Positions 1 through 8,326 of a stretch of DNA of 34,495 nt are shown piece after piece. Under the pieces are notes generated by a model, which was not told where the DNA came from, did not search any database, and saw only the letters and a program-made list of their open reading frames with translations. The DNA comes from an uncultured Oscillospiraceae bacterium (GTDB lineage: Bacteria > Bacillota > Clostridia > Oscillospirales > Oscillospiraceae): positions 1 to 34,495 of the forward strand of contig CAAEDD010000081.1 of assembly GCA_900754515.1 (NCBI GenBank), written 5' to 3'. The first letter of the stretch is position 1; the number at the start of each line of letters is the position of its first letter. The position numbers were made by a program, and so were the translations under genes.

Positions 1-56
1 GATCAACCCATAAACCACCGCAAAATTCTTAAAGAATGGAGGTGTGTTTACTTACT

Positions 57-1598
57 ATGCCAACCCCTTTATGGATCCTTATAATTGCAGTTGCTGCGGT
101 TTTATGTTTTTTGCTTGGTATAACCTACCGGAAAAAAGTGGCTGAGCGGGAGATCGCCAGTGCCGAAGAAGAGGCCAAGCGGATAATAAATGAGTCTATA
201 AAAAGTGCAGAGAGCAAAAAGAGAGAAGCTCTCGTAGAGGCAAAGGAAGAAATACACAAGAACCGCTCCGAGTATGAGCGGGAAGTAAAAGAGCGCCGGG
301 CAGAGCTCCAGAAGCAGGAGCGCCGCCTGCAGCAGAAAGAAGAAAACCTGGACCGGAAGCTGGATTCCGTAGAGAAGAAGAACGACACCCTCAGTAACAA
401 GATCGCTGCCGTGGAGGCTCAGCAGCAGGAAGTTGCTATGGTGAAGAAGAGCCAGCTGGAAATGCTGGAAAAGATATCCGGCTTTACCGTTGATGAAGCC
501 AAGGCCTACCTCATCTCCAACATCCGGGATGATGTTACCCACGAAATGGCCATGAAGGTCAAGGAGATCGAAGCCCAGTACAAGGAGGAGGCAGACTCCC
601 GTGCAAGGGAGATAATTGCCACCGCCATTCAGCGCTGCGCCGCCGACCATGCCAGTGAGATCACCGTCTCCGTCGTCCCCCTCCCCAACGACGAGATGAA
701 GGGCCGTATCATCGGCCGTGAAGGCCGCAACATTCGCAGCATCGAAACCCTCACCGGCTGCGACCTCATTATTGACGACACTCCTGAGGCCATTACCGTT
801 TCCAGCTTTGACCCTGTCCGCCGTGAGGTGGCAAGGCTTGCTCTGGAGAAGCTTATTCAGGACGGCCGCATCCACCCCGCCCGTATTGAGGAAATGGTGG
901 CCAAGGCCCAGAAAGAAGTCAATGCCGTCATCAAGGCCGAGGGCGAGCGGGCCGTGTTTGAGACGAATATCCACGGCTTGAATCCTGAGATAATCAAGCT
1001 CCTGGGCCGCATGAAATACCGCACCAGCTACGGTCAGAACGTGCTGAACCACTCCATAGAAGTCTCCCATATCGCAGGTCTGCTGGCCTCTGAGCTGGGC
1101 GTGGACGTGAATGTGGCCAAGCGCGCGGGACTGCTCCACGATCTGGGCAAGTCCATTGACCACGAGGTAGAGGGCAGCCACGTCACCATCGGCGTGGACA
1201 TTGCCAGAAAGTACAAGGAGTCCGAGGCCGTCATCCATGCCATCGAGGCCCACCACGGCGACGTGGAACCCCACACCGTGGAAGCCTGCCTGGTCCAGGC
1301 GGCAGACGCGATCTCCGCCTCCCGTCCAGGCGCACGCCGTGAGAACATTGAAAACTACGTCAAGCGTCTTGAGAAGCTGGAGGAAGTCTCCAAGAGCTTC
1401 CCCGGTATCGCCAGTTCCTACGCTATCCAGGCGGGCCGTGAGATACGCATCATGGTTAAGCCCGAGGAGGTCAGCGAGGACCAGATGGTTCTGCTGGCAA
1501 GGGACATTGCAAAGAAGATTGAGGAAGAGCTCACTTACCCCGGCCAGATAAAGGTTCACGTTTTCCGCGAAACCAAGGCCGTGGATTACGCAAAATAA
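57..1598 (+). CDS. rny: Ribonuclease Y (membrane-anchored endoribonuclease)
   Basis: RNase Y starts bulk mRNA decay in many Firmicutes by endonucleolytic cleavage at the inner face of the membrane. The 513-residue product has the full family order: one N-terminal membrane segment (about residues 4-24), a long charged coiled coil rich in Glu/Lys/Arg (about 25-190), a KH RNA-binding domain with the loop GRIIGREGRNIR, and an HD phosphohydrolase domain containing LLHDLGK. Length matches the usual 510-520 residues. I chose ATG 57 over the in-frame ATG at 36 because GGAGGTG at 38-44 would lie inside the longer version and sits upstream of ATG 57, and because family members begin just before the membrane helix. 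It is followed by its own terminator and seems to be the last gene of its transcript. High certainty. Confidence 0.96.
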   Translation: MPTPLWILIIAVAAVLCFLLGITYRKKVAEREIASAEEEAKRIINESIKSAESKKREALVEAKEEIHKNRSEYEREVKERRAELQKQERRLQQKEENLDRKLDSVEKKNDTLSNKIAAVEAQQQEVAMVKKSQLEMLEKISGFTVDEAKAYLISNIRDDVTHEMAMKVKEIEAQYKEEADSRAREIIATAIQRCAADHASEITVSVVPLPNDEMKGRIIGREGRNIRSIETLTGCDLIIDDTPEAITVSSFDPVRREVARLALEKLIQDGRIHPARIEEMVAKAQKEVNAVIKAEGERAVFETNIHGLNPEIIKLLGRMKYRTSYGQNVLNHSIEVSHIAGLLASELGVDVNVAKRAGLLHDLGKSIDHEVEGSHVTIGVDIARKYKESEAVIHAIEAHHGDVEPHTVEACLVQAADAISASRPGARRENIENYVKRLEKLEEVSKSFPGIASSYAIQAGREIRIMVKPEEVSEDQMVLLARDIAKKIEEELTYPGQIKVHVFRETKAVDYAK

Positions 1599-1612
1599 AC
1601 TATGCATTATTA

Positions 1613-1656
1613 CAGCCTGCTTTCCATTTAAAGAAAGCAGGCTGTTTTCATTTTTC
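1613..1656 (+). terminator. Intrinsic terminator of rny
   Basis: A perfect 12-bp stem, CAGCCTGCTTTC (1613-1624) with GAAAGCAGGCTG (1633-1644), closes an 8-nt loop and is followed by TTTTCATTTTTCT. It separates rny from the convergent ABC importer operon. In the minus direction the hairpin is followed only by a weak TAATAAT tract, so two-way use is possible but less convincing. Confidence 0.9.
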
Positions 1657-1663
1657 TCTGTTT

Positions 1664-3304
1664 TCAGTCCTCAAACAATCTGTCTATGCTGCTGTTCACA
1701 TAGTCCGCTATGCGCAGATTCTCCAATCTTCCGTTTTTCAGCAGGAAACAGCGGTCAGCCACTTTCAGGGCGCTCTCCAAATCGTGGGTCACCAGCAGCA
1801 TACTGAAGCCGTGGCTGTTTTGCAGACTCTTTAAAAGTCTCAGCAGATTTGCCTTGCTGGACGGATCCAGCATGGATGTGGGCTCGTCGGCCAACAGTAC
1901 CGCCGGCTCCATGGTCAAGGCCCTGGCTATGGAAACTCTCTGCTTCTGCCCTCCCGACAGGGTCTTTATCTTTTTTCCCATAAAGCTCTCATCATGGGGC
2001 AGGCCTACGTCTCTCAAGGCAGAGCGGGCCCGTTCCTTTTCTCTGCCCAGCTTCGCCAGAAATCTGGGCTCCGTCACGGCCTGCAACACCGTCATGTGTG
2101 AATTGAGTGATGTCTCGCTGTCCTGGAACACCATTTGTACGCCGCCCTCCCGGCAGTGCAGAACCTCCATGTCCGCCTTCTCCCCCTGAAAGAGCAGGCT
2201 GCCGGACTGGAAATCCTTGAGATATCCCCCCAATATTCCTGCCAGGGTAGTCTTGCCGCTGCCGGAGCGCCCAACCAGTGCTACTACTTCACCGCTGCGG
2301 ACCTTTATGGACACATTTTCCAGCACCTGTTGTCTGCCGTAGGCCTTGGAAATATTCCGGCCCTCCAGCAGAGTGATGATGCCGCCACGGTTGCAGGCTA
2401 TCATCCGCCCGTCTCCCCAGTCCTTCAGCTCCGGTGCCTTTTCGCCGCACAGAGGCAGGCTCTGAGTGCAGCGGCCATAAAATGGGCAGCTGTGGTGAGC
2501 TTTCTCCACCTCCCGGCCCGGACGTATGCCCCACACGTCCCGAACAATATTCAGTCCCGTGGAGGCGTTGATAAGCCCCCTGGTGTAGGGGTGACGGGGA
2601 TAATCCAGTATGTCTCCGGTAGGCCCCATCTCCTCCACATGGCCGTTATACAGCACAATCATACGGCTGCTAAGCATGGCAGCAAGTTTCATGTCGTGGG
2701 TTATTATTATAAAAGCTATATTCTTCTCCCTGTTCAGCTTCTGTACCAGGTCTGCAAAGGCATCCCTGGCCGCCACATCAAGGGAGCTGGTGGGCTCGTC
2801 CAGCAGCACCAGCTTGGGTTCCAGGGCTATTGCCGTAGCCAGGAGGAAACGCTGAGCCATGCCCCCGGACAGTTCCCTGGGATAGCGGCCCAGATCCTCG
2901 GGACTGAGTCCCACGGTCTCCATTAGCTCTCTCATACGTCCCGGCAGCTCCCTGGCGGGATATCCCCGGCGCAATACCTCCTTCAGCTGCTCTCTCAACG
3001 TCATGCTGGGATTGAGCCAGGCCGTAGAGTTTTGGAAGGCTACGGATAATTCCTTCATACGCAGCTGCCTGCGCTGTTCTTCCTTCATCCCCAGCAGTTC
3101 CCGGCCCTCCAGCAGCACCTGGCCGGATACCTTAACTCCCTCTTCCCAGAGGCAGCTTAGGCCCTTTAAAAGGGTGGTCTTGCCGCTGCCGGACTCCCCT
3201 ACCACTGCCAGTATCTCCCCGCTGTCCAGACTGAACGACAAGGGATGGAGACTGAACTCCGGGTAGGACAGGCTTAATTCTTTTACTTCCAGCAGAATGC
3301 TCAT
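1664..3304 (-). CDS. Double ABC ATPase of a peptide/nickel-type importer (DppD-DppF fusion)
   Basis: This 546-residue protein carries both nucleotide-binding domains of a family-5 importer in one chain; OppD/OppF or NikD/NikE are usually separate. Domain 1 has Walker A GESGSGKTT near residue 36, signature LSGGMAQR near 145 and Walker B LVLLDEPTSSLD near 165. It ends in the CPFYGRC-type cysteine segment typical of OppD/DppD C-termini. Domain 2 has Walker A GRSGSGKTT, signature LSGGQKQR and Walker B VLLADEPTSMLD. The chosen ATG at 3304 has AAGGAG eight bases upstream and lies 5 bp after the permease stop; the longer reading would overlap the permease. It is the last gene of a four-gene operon and would power import at the inner membrane face. 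Substrate is inferred only from context. Confidence 0.92.
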   Translation of the reverse strand: MSILLEVKELSLSYPEFSLHPLSFSLDSGEILAVVGESGSGKTTLLKGLSCLWEEGVKVSGQVLLEGRELLGMKEEQRRQLRMKELSVAFQNSTAWLNPSMTLREQLKEVLRRGYPARELPGRMRELMETVGLSPEDLGRYPRELSGGMAQRFLLATAIALEPKLVLLDEPTSSLDVAARDAFADLVQKLNREKNIAFIIITHDMKLAAMLSSRMIVLYNGHVEEMGPTGDILDYPRHPYTRGLINASTGLNIVRDVWGIRPGREVEKAHHSCPFYGRCTQSLPLCGEKAPELKDWGDGRMIACNRGGIITLLEGRNISKAYGRQQVLENVSIKVRSGEVVALVGRSGSGKTTLAGILGGYLKDFQSGSLLFQGEKADMEVLHCREGGVQMVFQDSETSLNSHMTVLQAVTEPRFLAKLGREKERARSALRDVGLPHDESFMGKKIKTLSGGQKQRVSIARALTMEPAVLLADEPTSMLDPSSKANLLRLLKSLQNSHGFSMLLVTHDLESALKVADRCFLLKNGRLENLRIADYVNSSIDRLFED

Positions 3305-3309
3305 ATCTC

Positions 3310-4113
3310 TCACTCCTTCTCCAGCCAATAGCTCTCCAGGGCTCTGGTGAACAGGCGCAGCAGAAGCACCGATATCACCAGGGAGAAAACCGGCGGCAGC
3401 AGCCACCACTTCCAGAACTCAGTGAAATATATTCCTTTAAAAGCGGTGCAGCGGGCTATCATCAGTCCCCAGGATTTCGCCAGAGGGTCGGACAGGCCCA
3501 GGAAAGCCAAAGATGATTCCTGGACTATTGCACGCCCCGTCACCGCTATAGAGCTGATAGCCAGCAGCGGCATGATATCCCGACTCATGTGAGTTCTGAA
3601 CAGGTACCACAGTCCTCCTCCGTAGCTTCTGGCCAGGATAAGGTAACGGGTTCTTCTCAGGGACATGGTTCTGGCCCTCACCTGTTTTGCTATGGGGGCC
3701 CAGGAAAAGGCGGCGATTATGCAAATGATGTTGAAGCTGCTCTGGCCGAAGAAGGCCCCTATAACTATCATTATGGGTAATTGGGGCACAGAGAGAAAAA
3801 GATTGATAAGAAACTCCACCAGCATATCCACCCGGCCCCCGGCATAGCCTGCCGCTACTCCCAATGCTCCCCCCAAAAGGAAGGCGATCATGGCCGTAGA
3901 CAGGCCGATGCTCAAACTGTGGAAAAAGCCGTTGGATATCTGGGCAAAGATGTCAATACCCAGGTTATCGGTGCCAAGCCAGTGCCGGGCAGACGGAGAC
4001 TCCAGTGAATTTCCGGAGGGAAGCCTTGAGTCCTGAGGATAGAGCAGCAATCCATAGGCAAACAGCAGCGCAAGCAGCAGGAAGGCTATAGCCGGAATAA
4101 TTATGCGCTTCAC
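3310..4113 (-). CDS. ABC importer permease, DppC/NikC type
   Basis: A 267-residue BPD_transp_1-family permease with an N-terminal membrane helix, a short external region containing HWLGTDNLGIDIFAQI (the family-typical GTDxxGRD-like segment), then five further hydrophobic segments. The cytoplasmic coupling loop that contacts the ATPase is around RTRYLILARSYGGG. Translation likely starts at GTG 4113, whose GTGA overlaps the stop of the upstream permease gene by 4 bp, with a G-rich ribosome site (AAAGGGGGG) upstream. The overlap indicates translational coupling within the operon. Family assignment is secure; whether it moves peptide, nickel or a metal chelate cannot be read from the sequence. 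Confidence 0.93.
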   Translation of the reverse strand: MKRIIIPAIAFLLLALLFAYGLLLYPQDSRLPSGNSLESPSARHWLGTDNLGIDIFAQISNGFFHSLSIGLSTAMIAFLLGGALGVAAGYAGGRVDMLVEFLINLFLSVPQLPIMIVIGAFFGQSSFNIICIIAAFSWAPIAKQVRARTMSLRRTRYLILARSYGGGLWYLFRTHMSRDIMPLLAISSIAVTGRAIVQESSLAFLGLSDPLAKSWGLMIARCTAFKGIYFTEFWKWWLLPPVFSLVISVLLLRLFTRALESYWLEKE

Positions 4114-5081
4114 AGGCTGCCCCCCTTTCTCCGGTCATTGATGTCATTTATCATATCTGCGATAAAAAGGCTCATCAATACCAACACCGTGCTCAGGAGA
4201 AATACCCCCTGGATAAGCGGATAGTCCCGGTACTTTACTGCCTCCCGCATCACCGTGCCAAGGCCCGGATAGGCAAACACATTTTCAATCAGCATGGTGC
4301 CCCCGATGGCGGCACCCACGCTTAAAAAGAATCTGGCCACTATAGGCGGCAGGGCATTGCGGAAAACATAGTGCAGACGTATGCGCCCCTCTCTCAGTCC
4401 CTTGGCTCTGGCGGCCAGAACATACGGTCTTTCGATAATGCTGATGAAGCTGGCTCTGGCGGTGAAGTAAAATCCCGGGATTGTCACCAATGTGAGGGCA
4501 GCAATAGGCATGAGAGCGTGGAGCAGCACATCTCCTATCCAATCCCATTCGCTGTAGTATATGCCGAAAGCAGTCACCGCCCCGGAGAGCGGTATCCAGT
4601 CCACCCTTGCCGCCACCAGGAACAACAGCAGTATGCCCACCAGAAAATGGGGCAGTTCCCCCAGAACCGAAAACAGAGCATAAAGGCAGCCGTCAGCCTT
4701 CTTACGGCGCAGCCCCAGCAGAGCCAGTGCCGTGCCCAGAATGAGGCTCAAAGCCAGGGTGGTAAACATTATGAACGCCGTCCATGGCAGGCGCTCCATT
4801 AAAAGCTCCGATACCGGGTGTTTATAGTGGATACTGTAGCCCAGGTCACCCCGAAGATTGTTTTTGATATTCTGCCACAGCTGGGCAAAAAAAGGCTTAT
4901 CCAAGCCGTAGTAAGCCCGGAGATATTCCTTAAGTTCCTCCGTCATCTCAGTGCTGCTCTCTTCCCCCGCGGCGGCACTCTGATAATCAAAAGGGTCCCC
5001 AGGCATCAGCCTGGGGATGGTAAAGTTTACAAGATAAATTACCACAAAGGAGCAGAGCAAAAGCAATATTTTCTTTTTCAT
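4110..5081 (-). CDS. ABC importer permease, DppB/NikB type
   Basis: A 323-residue permease with the family's N-terminal signature: a first membrane helix, then FTIPRLMPGDPFDY and a periplasmic-side stretch with YGLDKPFFAQLWQNIKN before the core helices. The EAA-like coupling loop is RPYVLAARAKGLREGR, as in DppB/OppB/NikB. Length agrees with the family (about 305-340). It pairs with the downstream DppC-type permease, overlapping it by 4 bp, to form the membrane channel of the importer. ATG 5081 is preceded by GGAGAG. A gap of 51 nt separates it from the substrate-binding protein gene, with no terminator visible between them. Confidence 0.93.
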   Translation of the reverse strand: MKKKILLLLCSFVVIYLVNFTIPRLMPGDPFDYQSAAAGEESSTEMTEELKEYLRAYYGLDKPFFAQLWQNIKNNLRGDLGYSIHYKHPVSELLMERLPWTAFIMFTTLALSLILGTALALLGLRRKKADGCLYALFSVLGELPHFLVGILLLFLVAARVDWIPLSGAVTAFGIYYSEWDWIGDVLLHALMPIAALTLVTIPGFYFTARASFISIIERPYVLAARAKGLREGRIRLHYVFRNALPPIVARFFLSVGAAIGGTMLIENVFAYPGLGTVMREAVKYRDYPLIQGVFLLSTVLVLMSLFIADMINDINDRRKGGSL

Positions 5082-5132
5082 TTTTCTTTCTCTCCGCCTC
5101 CTTTGCGGTATTTATTTTTTCTCCCCGGCTTT

Positions 5133-6728
5133 TTACCTGGCCATATATGACAGGCGGTTCTGCTCCGTCTGCTGGTAGGCATAGGTCTTCATCCAGCCGT
5201 CGTAATAGTCCTTCCGATACATGGAGTAGGATGACTGATTTCCCAGCACAAAGAGAGGTATCTCCTGACTCACCAGATATTCCAGCTCTTTGAACATTTC
5301 CTTGCGCTTTTCAAAGTCCGTCTCCTTCATCTGACCCTCCGCAAGCTGCGTCATCTTTTCGTTGCTGTAGCCCCTGGGGCCCATGGAGGCGGGATTGGTA
5401 CCGGTATATTTTGAAATGTCGGAAAACAGGGTGCGCATGTAACTGGGCGGATTGTTGCCCCAGCCGCCGTTGCCCACAATGGCAAACTCGTAGTCCCCCT
5501 TATTTATACGGTCATCCCGGCTGGCGGAGTCCACCGCCTCCACCTGCACCGTCATTCCGGCGGCTTCCAGGCCGTTTTTCACTATCTCGGCAATGTTTAT
5601 GCCGTCTGCGGAGTCGTCGGTGAGCAGGCTTATCTCAAAGCCCTTGTCTCCCAGCAGCTCCTTGGCTGCATCCGGGTCGTACTCATACTTTATGACGTCC
5701 TCATTATAAAACAGGCTGCTCTCCGGAACATAGCCCGCGCTGCCCACGCTGCCCATGCCCCTGAACACATTATCAACTATCGCCTGCCTGTCCAGAGCCG
5801 CATATATGCCCTGGCGCAGGGACAGCTCCAGAAACTCCGGCAGCTTTTCATAGTTTATCAGCATCTTGTAGCCCATGTCGTCGGCCTTTTCCACAAGACC
5901 GATAGCCGGGTCGTTCATATAAGTGTCCGCAAGATCTGCGGGCATGGAAGCAATGTCTATCTCACCGTTTTCAAAGGCCAACAGCTCATCGCTGACAGGT
6001 ACAAAGAGGATGCGCTGTGCCGCCTGCTTCCCGTTCACCCAGCCATCAAAAGCGGTGAACTCATAGCTGCCGGTGGCTCCATCATAGCCGGTGCACATAT
6101 AGGCACCGCTGCCCACCAGGCAGTCCGGCACGTTGTAGGTGTAGGGGTCGGTAACCTGCTCCCAGATATGCTTCGGCAGGATTACAAAGGAACCCAGATT
6201 CGAAAGGGTATCGGCATTGGCCTCCTTCACGGTGATGGTAATGGTTCGCTCATCAAGGATTGTATAGCTGTCTATTATAAAGCTCTCACCAACGCCCAGG
6301 CTGTTAGTCACCGGGGGATATTCTCTGAAATAGTCTATGGTAAAGGCTACGTCCTCCGTGGTCAGGGGCTCCCCGTCGTGAAAGCTCTGCCCCTCAAAGA
6401 GGCTAAAAGTATAGTCATTGCCCTCAAAGCTCCAGCTCTCCGCCAGCCATGGCACGTCCCCCGTCTCGTCCTTTTCCAGAAGGCTGGCAAAAACCAGGCG
6501 CATTTTGGCCTGGCCCGGTCCTCTGGACACATTGAGGTATGGGCTGGGCACACCCCAGTCGGTGCCGCCGGCAAGCTTCAGCGTGTCTACAAGGTAGCTG
6601 CTTTCGGCTTCACCGGATTGAGCTCCCACATCCTCTGCCGGAGCGTTCACATGGCTGGAGCAGCCGCTGAACAGGCCCAGGGCCAGGCACATTATAAGGA
6701 GTATAGATATAAGTCCGTTTTTTTTCAC
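5133..6728 (-). CDS. Family-5 extracellular solute-binding lipoprotein
   Basis: The 531-residue product is the receptor of the importer encoded downstream. It has a lipoprotein signal peptide ending at a lipobox (LFSGC, Cys 23), followed by a Ser-rich linker and a full SBP_bac_5 fold. Recognisable family segments include LAESWSFEGNDYTFSLFEGQSFHDGEPLTTEDVAFTIDYF (residues in the first lobe), YDPDAAKELLGDKG and the C-terminal FKELEYLVSQEIPLFVLG. Start is GTG 6728 with GGAGG nine bases upstream. SBP_bac_5 proteins bind peptides, nickel complexes, metallophores or opines. The divergent methyltransferase and FmdE-family genes make a metal-linked ligand more plausible than nutrient peptides, but this is inference. 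Expression probably starts from the TATAAT-bearing minus-strand promoter around 6820-6847. Confidence 0.92.
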   Translation of the reverse strand: MKKNGLISILLIMCLALGLFSGCSSHVNAPAEDVGAQSGEAESSYLVDTLKLAGGTDWGVPSPYLNVSRGPGQAKMRLVFASLLEKDETGDVPWLAESWSFEGNDYTFSLFEGQSFHDGEPLTTEDVAFTIDYFREYPPVTNSLGVGESFIIDSYTILDERTITITVKEANADTLSNLGSFVILPKHIWEQVTDPYTYNVPDCLVGSGAYMCTGYDGATGSYEFTAFDGWVNGKQAAQRILFVPVSDELLAFENGEIDIASMPADLADTYMNDPAIGLVEKADDMGYKMLINYEKLPEFLELSLRQGIYAALDRQAIVDNVFRGMGSVGSAGYVPESSLFYNEDVIKYEYDPDAAKELLGDKGFEISLLTDDSADGINIAEIVKNGLEAAGMTVQVEAVDSASRDDRINKGDYEFAIVGNGGWGNNPPSYMRTLFSDISKYTGTNPASMGPRGYSNEKMTQLAEGQMKETDFEKRKEMFKELEYLVSQEIPLFVLGNQSSYSMYRKDYYDGWMKTYAYQQTEQNRLSYMAR

Positions 6729-6793
6729 TTTACTTTGCCTCCCTTTTAACAGTCTGCCGCGACAAATTTATTGTATATTAACCAAAAAGCTGT

Positions 6794-6880
6794 CGCAAGC
6801 CCCCGGGGGGGATATAATAATTATACAATTTAATGCCCCATGTATAAGTTTTGACAATCTATCCCCCCGGGGGGCTTGCG
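6794..6880. repeat. Twin inverted arms with 12-bp C/G palindromes
   Basis: Left arm 6794-6814 reads CGCAAG-C5-G7-ATA. Right arm 6860-6880 reads TAT-C6-G6-CTTGCG. They are inverted copies matching at 20 of 21 positions, and each is itself almost fully palindromic at its core. Core centres are 64 bp apart, about six helical turns. The 45 bp between the arms are AT-rich and hold the putative divergent promoters. A further inverted repeat, GCGGCCC-G-GGGCCGC, abuts the right arm at 6878-6892. The arrangement looks like a paired operator allowing cooperative binding or DNA looping; a single long RNA hairpin is also geometrically possible. No known regulator consensus is recognised. Confidence 0.75.
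6820..6847 (-). promoter_or_regulatory. Putative promoter of the ABC importer operon
   Basis: On the minus strand, TATAAT (6825-6820) is a perfect -10, with a weak -35 TTATAC (6847-6842) at 16-bp spacing. The predicted start falls next to the left palindrome arm. The same stretch read on the plus strand gives an overlapping weak pair, TTATAC 6821-6826 and TATAAG 6843-6848, that could serve the methyltransferase gene. The TTGACA at 6851-6856 on the plus strand lacks a matching -10. Confidence 0.45.
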
Positions 6881-6957
6881 GCCCGGGGCCGCCTTTGCTA
6901 TCTTTGATATACGGCTTAGAGTCAAGCCTGATATTCTTTTTCCCCAGGAGGTGGATT

Positions 6958-7740
6958 ATGGACGCTTCAAAATGGGACAAACACGCCGGGGACTACCAGA
7001 GGGTATTCAAGGCCGGCATCAGCGACTACAACAGGAGACTTATAAAATTTCTGCTGAATTCCGGTATGATGTACCCCGGCTGTAAGGTGCTGGATGTTGG
7101 CTGCGGCGTAGGGAAATACGGCACCTATTTTGCCGCTTTGGGCTGCGAGGTCACCTTGATGGACATCTCTCCGGAGATGCTCCGCCGGGCAGAGGAGAAT
7201 ATGCAGGCTTTTTCCACGCCCTGGCACACGGTCCAGGGGGATTTCAACAGCGTAAGCCCCGGCGAGGACGCCTTTGCCGGAGGCTTTGATCTGTCCATGT
7301 CCACCATGAGCCCCGCCATCCACGACCTGGCCACAGTGAAAAAACTCAGCGCCATGACCCACGGTTGGTGTCTGGTCACTAACTTTGTCTCCTGGCGGCA
7401 GCCCATTCGGGACAGCTTCTACCGTGCTCTGGGCTATGATCCGGTGGAGTCAATGGCCGGAGGTGTCGGCAGCATCGGTGAATTGGAGAAGGCGGTGCGC
7501 CTTGCAGGCTATGAGCCTCATCTCCGTTATGAGAGTTACGACTGGTTGGATGAGCGCTCTCCCGTAGAAGCGGCAGAATATCTCATAAGACGTCACCCGG
7601 CCATGGATGAAAACGACTCTGAACTTCTGAAGCGGGCTACGGCTTCTGCTGCCGGACTTTGCGACGGGAGAGGTGTGTTCCGGGACGAGGTGAACACCCA
7701 GGTGGCCTGGCTCAGCTGGAAGACTACCAAGGAGGACTGA
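6958..7740 (+). CDS. Class I SAM-dependent methyltransferase
   Basis: A 260-residue Rossmann-fold methyltransferase. Motif I is VLDVGCGVGKYG (about residues 43-54), followed by the acidic ribose-binding position in VTLMDISPEML and motif SMSTMSPAIHDL in place of the usual motif IV. The start codon ATG 6958 has a strong AGGAGGTGG site; an upstream in-frame ATG lacks one. The gene is 2 bp from the FmdE-family gene and diverges from the ABC importer across the palindromic region, suggesting one functional unit. The methyl acceptor is unknown: a small metal-binding molecule, a protein or a cofactor are all possible. It resembles general methyltransferase 11/25 families and none with assigned chemistry. 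Confidence 0.88.
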   Translation: MDASKWDKHAGDYQRVFKAGISDYNRRLIKFLLNSGMMYPGCKVLDVGCGVGKYGTYFAALGCEVTLMDISPEMLRRAEENMQAFSTPWHTVQGDFNSVSPGEDAFAGGFDLSMSTMSPAIHDLATVKKLSAMTHGWCLVTNFVSWRQPIRDSFYRALGYDPVESMAGGVGSIGELEKAVRLAGYEPHLRYESYDWLDERSPVEAAEYLIRRHPAMDENDSELLKRATASAAGLCDGRGVFRDEVNTQVAWLSWKTTKED

Positions 7741-7742
7741 AC

Positions 7743-8252
7743 ATGGATATACATGAATATTATCAGCAGGCTGGGAACTTTCACGGCCACTGGTGCCCGG
7801 GCCTTGCCATCGGTGTACGGGCAGCCTTCGAAGCCGGGCAGGCCTTGGGCACCCGGATGGCCGACCGGCACAACCACATCCAGTGCCTGGCGGAGTCCTC
7901 CGCCTGCTGGCTGGACGGGATACAGTATGTGCTGGGCTCTACCCTGGGCAACGGGGCTTTAAAGCTGGAGGACCTGGGCAAATCTGCCTTTAATTTTTAT
8001 AATCCTGAAAGCGGGGAAAGTCTGAGATATTATCTTCTGGACCTGCCCAGGGAAAAGCCTCGGGCGGAACTCATAGAGTATATACTCACCGCCCCCCTGG
8101 AAAGCATATTCCGCCAAACACCGGTGAGCTGTCCCTTCCCGGAGCGCACGGCAAAAGCAGCAGAGTTGATCTGCCCTATATGCGGCGAAAAATTCCGGGA
8201 AAACAAGGCCCGGTATAGGGACGGCATAGCCCTTTGCCCCCACTGCGGATGA
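7743..8252 (+). CDS. FmdE-family metal-binding protein with C-terminal zinc ribbon
   Basis: The 169-residue product begins with the FmdE-family signature FHGHWCPGLAIGVRA (residues 12-26), where His and Cys are expected metal ligands. It ends in a zinc ribbon, CPICGEKF...LCPHCG. The name comes from subunit E of archaeal formylmethanofuran dehydrogenase, but bacterial members are found without that enzyme and no other dehydrogenase gene is present here. ATG 7743 is preceded by AGGAGG, overlapping the end of the methyltransferase gene, so the two are almost certainly cotranscribed. Association with a family-5 importer suggests a role in handling or sensing an imported metal or its complex; that is inference. 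There is no clear terminator before pyrB. Confidence 0.85.
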   Translation: MDIHEYYQQAGNFHGHWCPGLAIGVRAAFEAGQALGTRMADRHNHIQCLAESSACWLDGIQYVLGSTLGNGALKLEDLGKSAFNFYNPESGESLRYYLLDLPREKPRAELIEYILTAPLESIFRQTPVSCPFPERTAKAAELICPICGEKFRENKARYRDGIALCPHCG

Positions 8253-8296
8253 GTTCAGGCGGTAACAGTTAATTGACGCTTTGCTCATTTTATTTC

Positions 8297-8326
8297 TTGA
8301 CATTCACAGTTCTCCAGGATTAAAAT
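8297..8326 (+). promoter_or_regulatory. Sigma-A promoter of pyrBI
   Basis: TTGACA at 8297-8302 and TAAAAT at 8321-8326 are separated by 18 bp. Predicted transcription start is near 8333, giving a leader of about 65 nt. No PyrR-binding loop or leader terminator is visible. The decamer ATTCACAGTT occurs at 8302-8311, just inside the spacer, and again at 8346-8355 in the leader. Confidence 0.75.

Noticed and set aside
102..1607. A 501-residue minus-strand frame opposite rny
   Set aside because: No family resemblance and no ribosome site; it mirrors the RNase Y coding frame.
6851..6856. TTGACA as -35 of the methyltransferase promoter
   Set aside because: At 16-19 bp downstream the sequence is G/C-rich (within the right palindrome arm) with no -10, even allowing a MerR-type 19-bp spacer.
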